NCBI GenBank assembly: GCA_947385955.1
Contig: CANDNA010000005.1
Span: forward strand, 1-64,000
DNA: 64,000 nucleotides
Direction of reading: 5' to 3'
Origin: an uncultured Clostridia bacterium
GTDB taxonomy: Bacteria; Bacillota; Clostridia; Lachnospirales; Lachnospiraceae
Part shown: positions 63,669-64,000 of the stretch, one piece after another
Numbering within the stretch: position 1 is the stretch's first letter
Layout of the letters: every line of letters begins with the position of its first letter
The notes under the pieces: model-generated
What the model saw: the letters and a program-made list of their open reading frames with translations, nothing else
Told to the model about the DNA's origin: nothing
Databases searched by the model: none
Program-made: the position numbers and the translations under genes

Positions 63669-64000
63669 TTGGAAGATAATATTTTTGATAAAGTACACGA
63701 TGTGGACCTGAAAAAAACGATGGAAACCTCTTATATTGATTATGCTATGAGTGTAATCGCTTCCAGAGCGCTGCCGGATGTAAGAGATGGACTGAAACCT
63801 GTACAAAGACGTGTTCTTTATTCTATGATCGAATTGAACAACGGTCCGGATAAGCCTCATAGAAAGAGTGCCCGTATCGTCGGTGATACGATGGGTAAAT
63901 ATCATCCTCACGGAGACAGTTCCATCTATGGTGCATTGGTAAATATGGCCCAGCCCTGGTCCATGCGTCATGTGTTGATCGACGGACATGGAAATTTTGG
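63669..64000 (+). CDS. gyrA: DNA gyrase subunit A, 5' part
   Basis: The first 110 codons are present; the rest lies beyond the window. The start is TTG at 63669, behind AGAGGAGA, 16 bp after gyrB. It shows [24 protein letters not shown], the usual opening, and the quinolone-determining region [17 protein letters not shown]. In that region the residue aligned to Escherichia coli Asp87 is Gly88 here. The catalytic Tyr would follow just off the edge. Confidence 0.96.
   Translation, partial: MEDNIFDKVHDVDLKKTMETSYIDYAMSVIASRALPDVRDGLKPVQRRVLYSMIELNNGPDKPHRKSARIVGDTMGKYHPHGDSSIYGALVNMAQPWSMRHVLIDGHGNF

Overview
The window is chromosomal DNA around the replication origin of a low-to-moderate GC Firmicute, most likely a motile member of the Lachnospiraceae (Clostridia). 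Four things point there: the gene order rpmH-rnpA-yidD-yidC-jag / mnmE-mnmG-rsmG / parA-parB on one side and dnaA-dnaN-yaaA-recF-gyrB-gyrA on the other; Gram-positive ribosome binding sites; DUF3881, DUF4446 and DUF4867 proteins; and a two-subunit Fe-S fumarase. The genus cannot be settled from the sequence alone. Most genes left of about 57.3 kb lie on the minus strand and those to the right on the plus strand, as expected for two replichores diverging from oriC.

Layout. 0-4.2 kb: end of a tRNA-Ser gene, a 280-bp nested inverted-repeat element, an operon for a VOC lyase, HflX and fumarase, and a small lipoprotein gene. 4.3-8.9 kb: a secreted protein, a GH43 glycosidase, a LytTR regulator and a GHKL kinase in one run, with a probable LytTR target site in front of the lipoprotein gene. 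9-10.2 kb: hemerythrin, gamma-carbonic anhydrase and tRNA-Pro. 10.2-17 kb: an O-acylation pair (AlgX/J-like plus MBOAT), a large glycosyltransferase and flagellin, which has a clear sigma-28 promoter, a structured leader and a possible structured RNA after its stop codon. 17-23 kb: a sugar cassette (fucose isomerase family, DUF4867, xylulokinase) divergent from a LacI regulator, then a cytoplasmic PocR-MCP. 23-32.5 kb: a ten-gene Mrp/Mbh-type cation antiporter operon with four large antiporter-like subunits. 32.5-41.7 kb: thioredoxin, TrmB, glycogen debranching enzyme, exonuclease, D,D-carboxypeptidase, a two-component system with a secreted PepSY-like protein, and tRNA-Arg. 41.8-57.3 kb: DUF3881, serS, HD-GYP, DUF4446, parB, parA, two perfect parS sites, a second two-component system, an alpha/beta hydrolase and the conserved left arm of the origin. 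57.4-64 kb: oriC in two DnaA-box clusters flanking dnaA, followed by the dnaN to gyrA replication genes.

The most informative non-coding signals are paired operator-like repeats that link regulators to probable targets (LytTR to lipoprotein, OmpR-type regulator to PepSY protein, LacI to sugar operon), the flagellin leader and trailer, the hairpin between trxA and the mrp operon, a short hairpin repeat present three times, and the large nested repeat at the left end. No prophage, insertion sequence, CRISPR array or evident defence island is present. No wholly new multigene system was found; the repeat element and the structured RNA after flagellin are the best candidates for undescribed elements.
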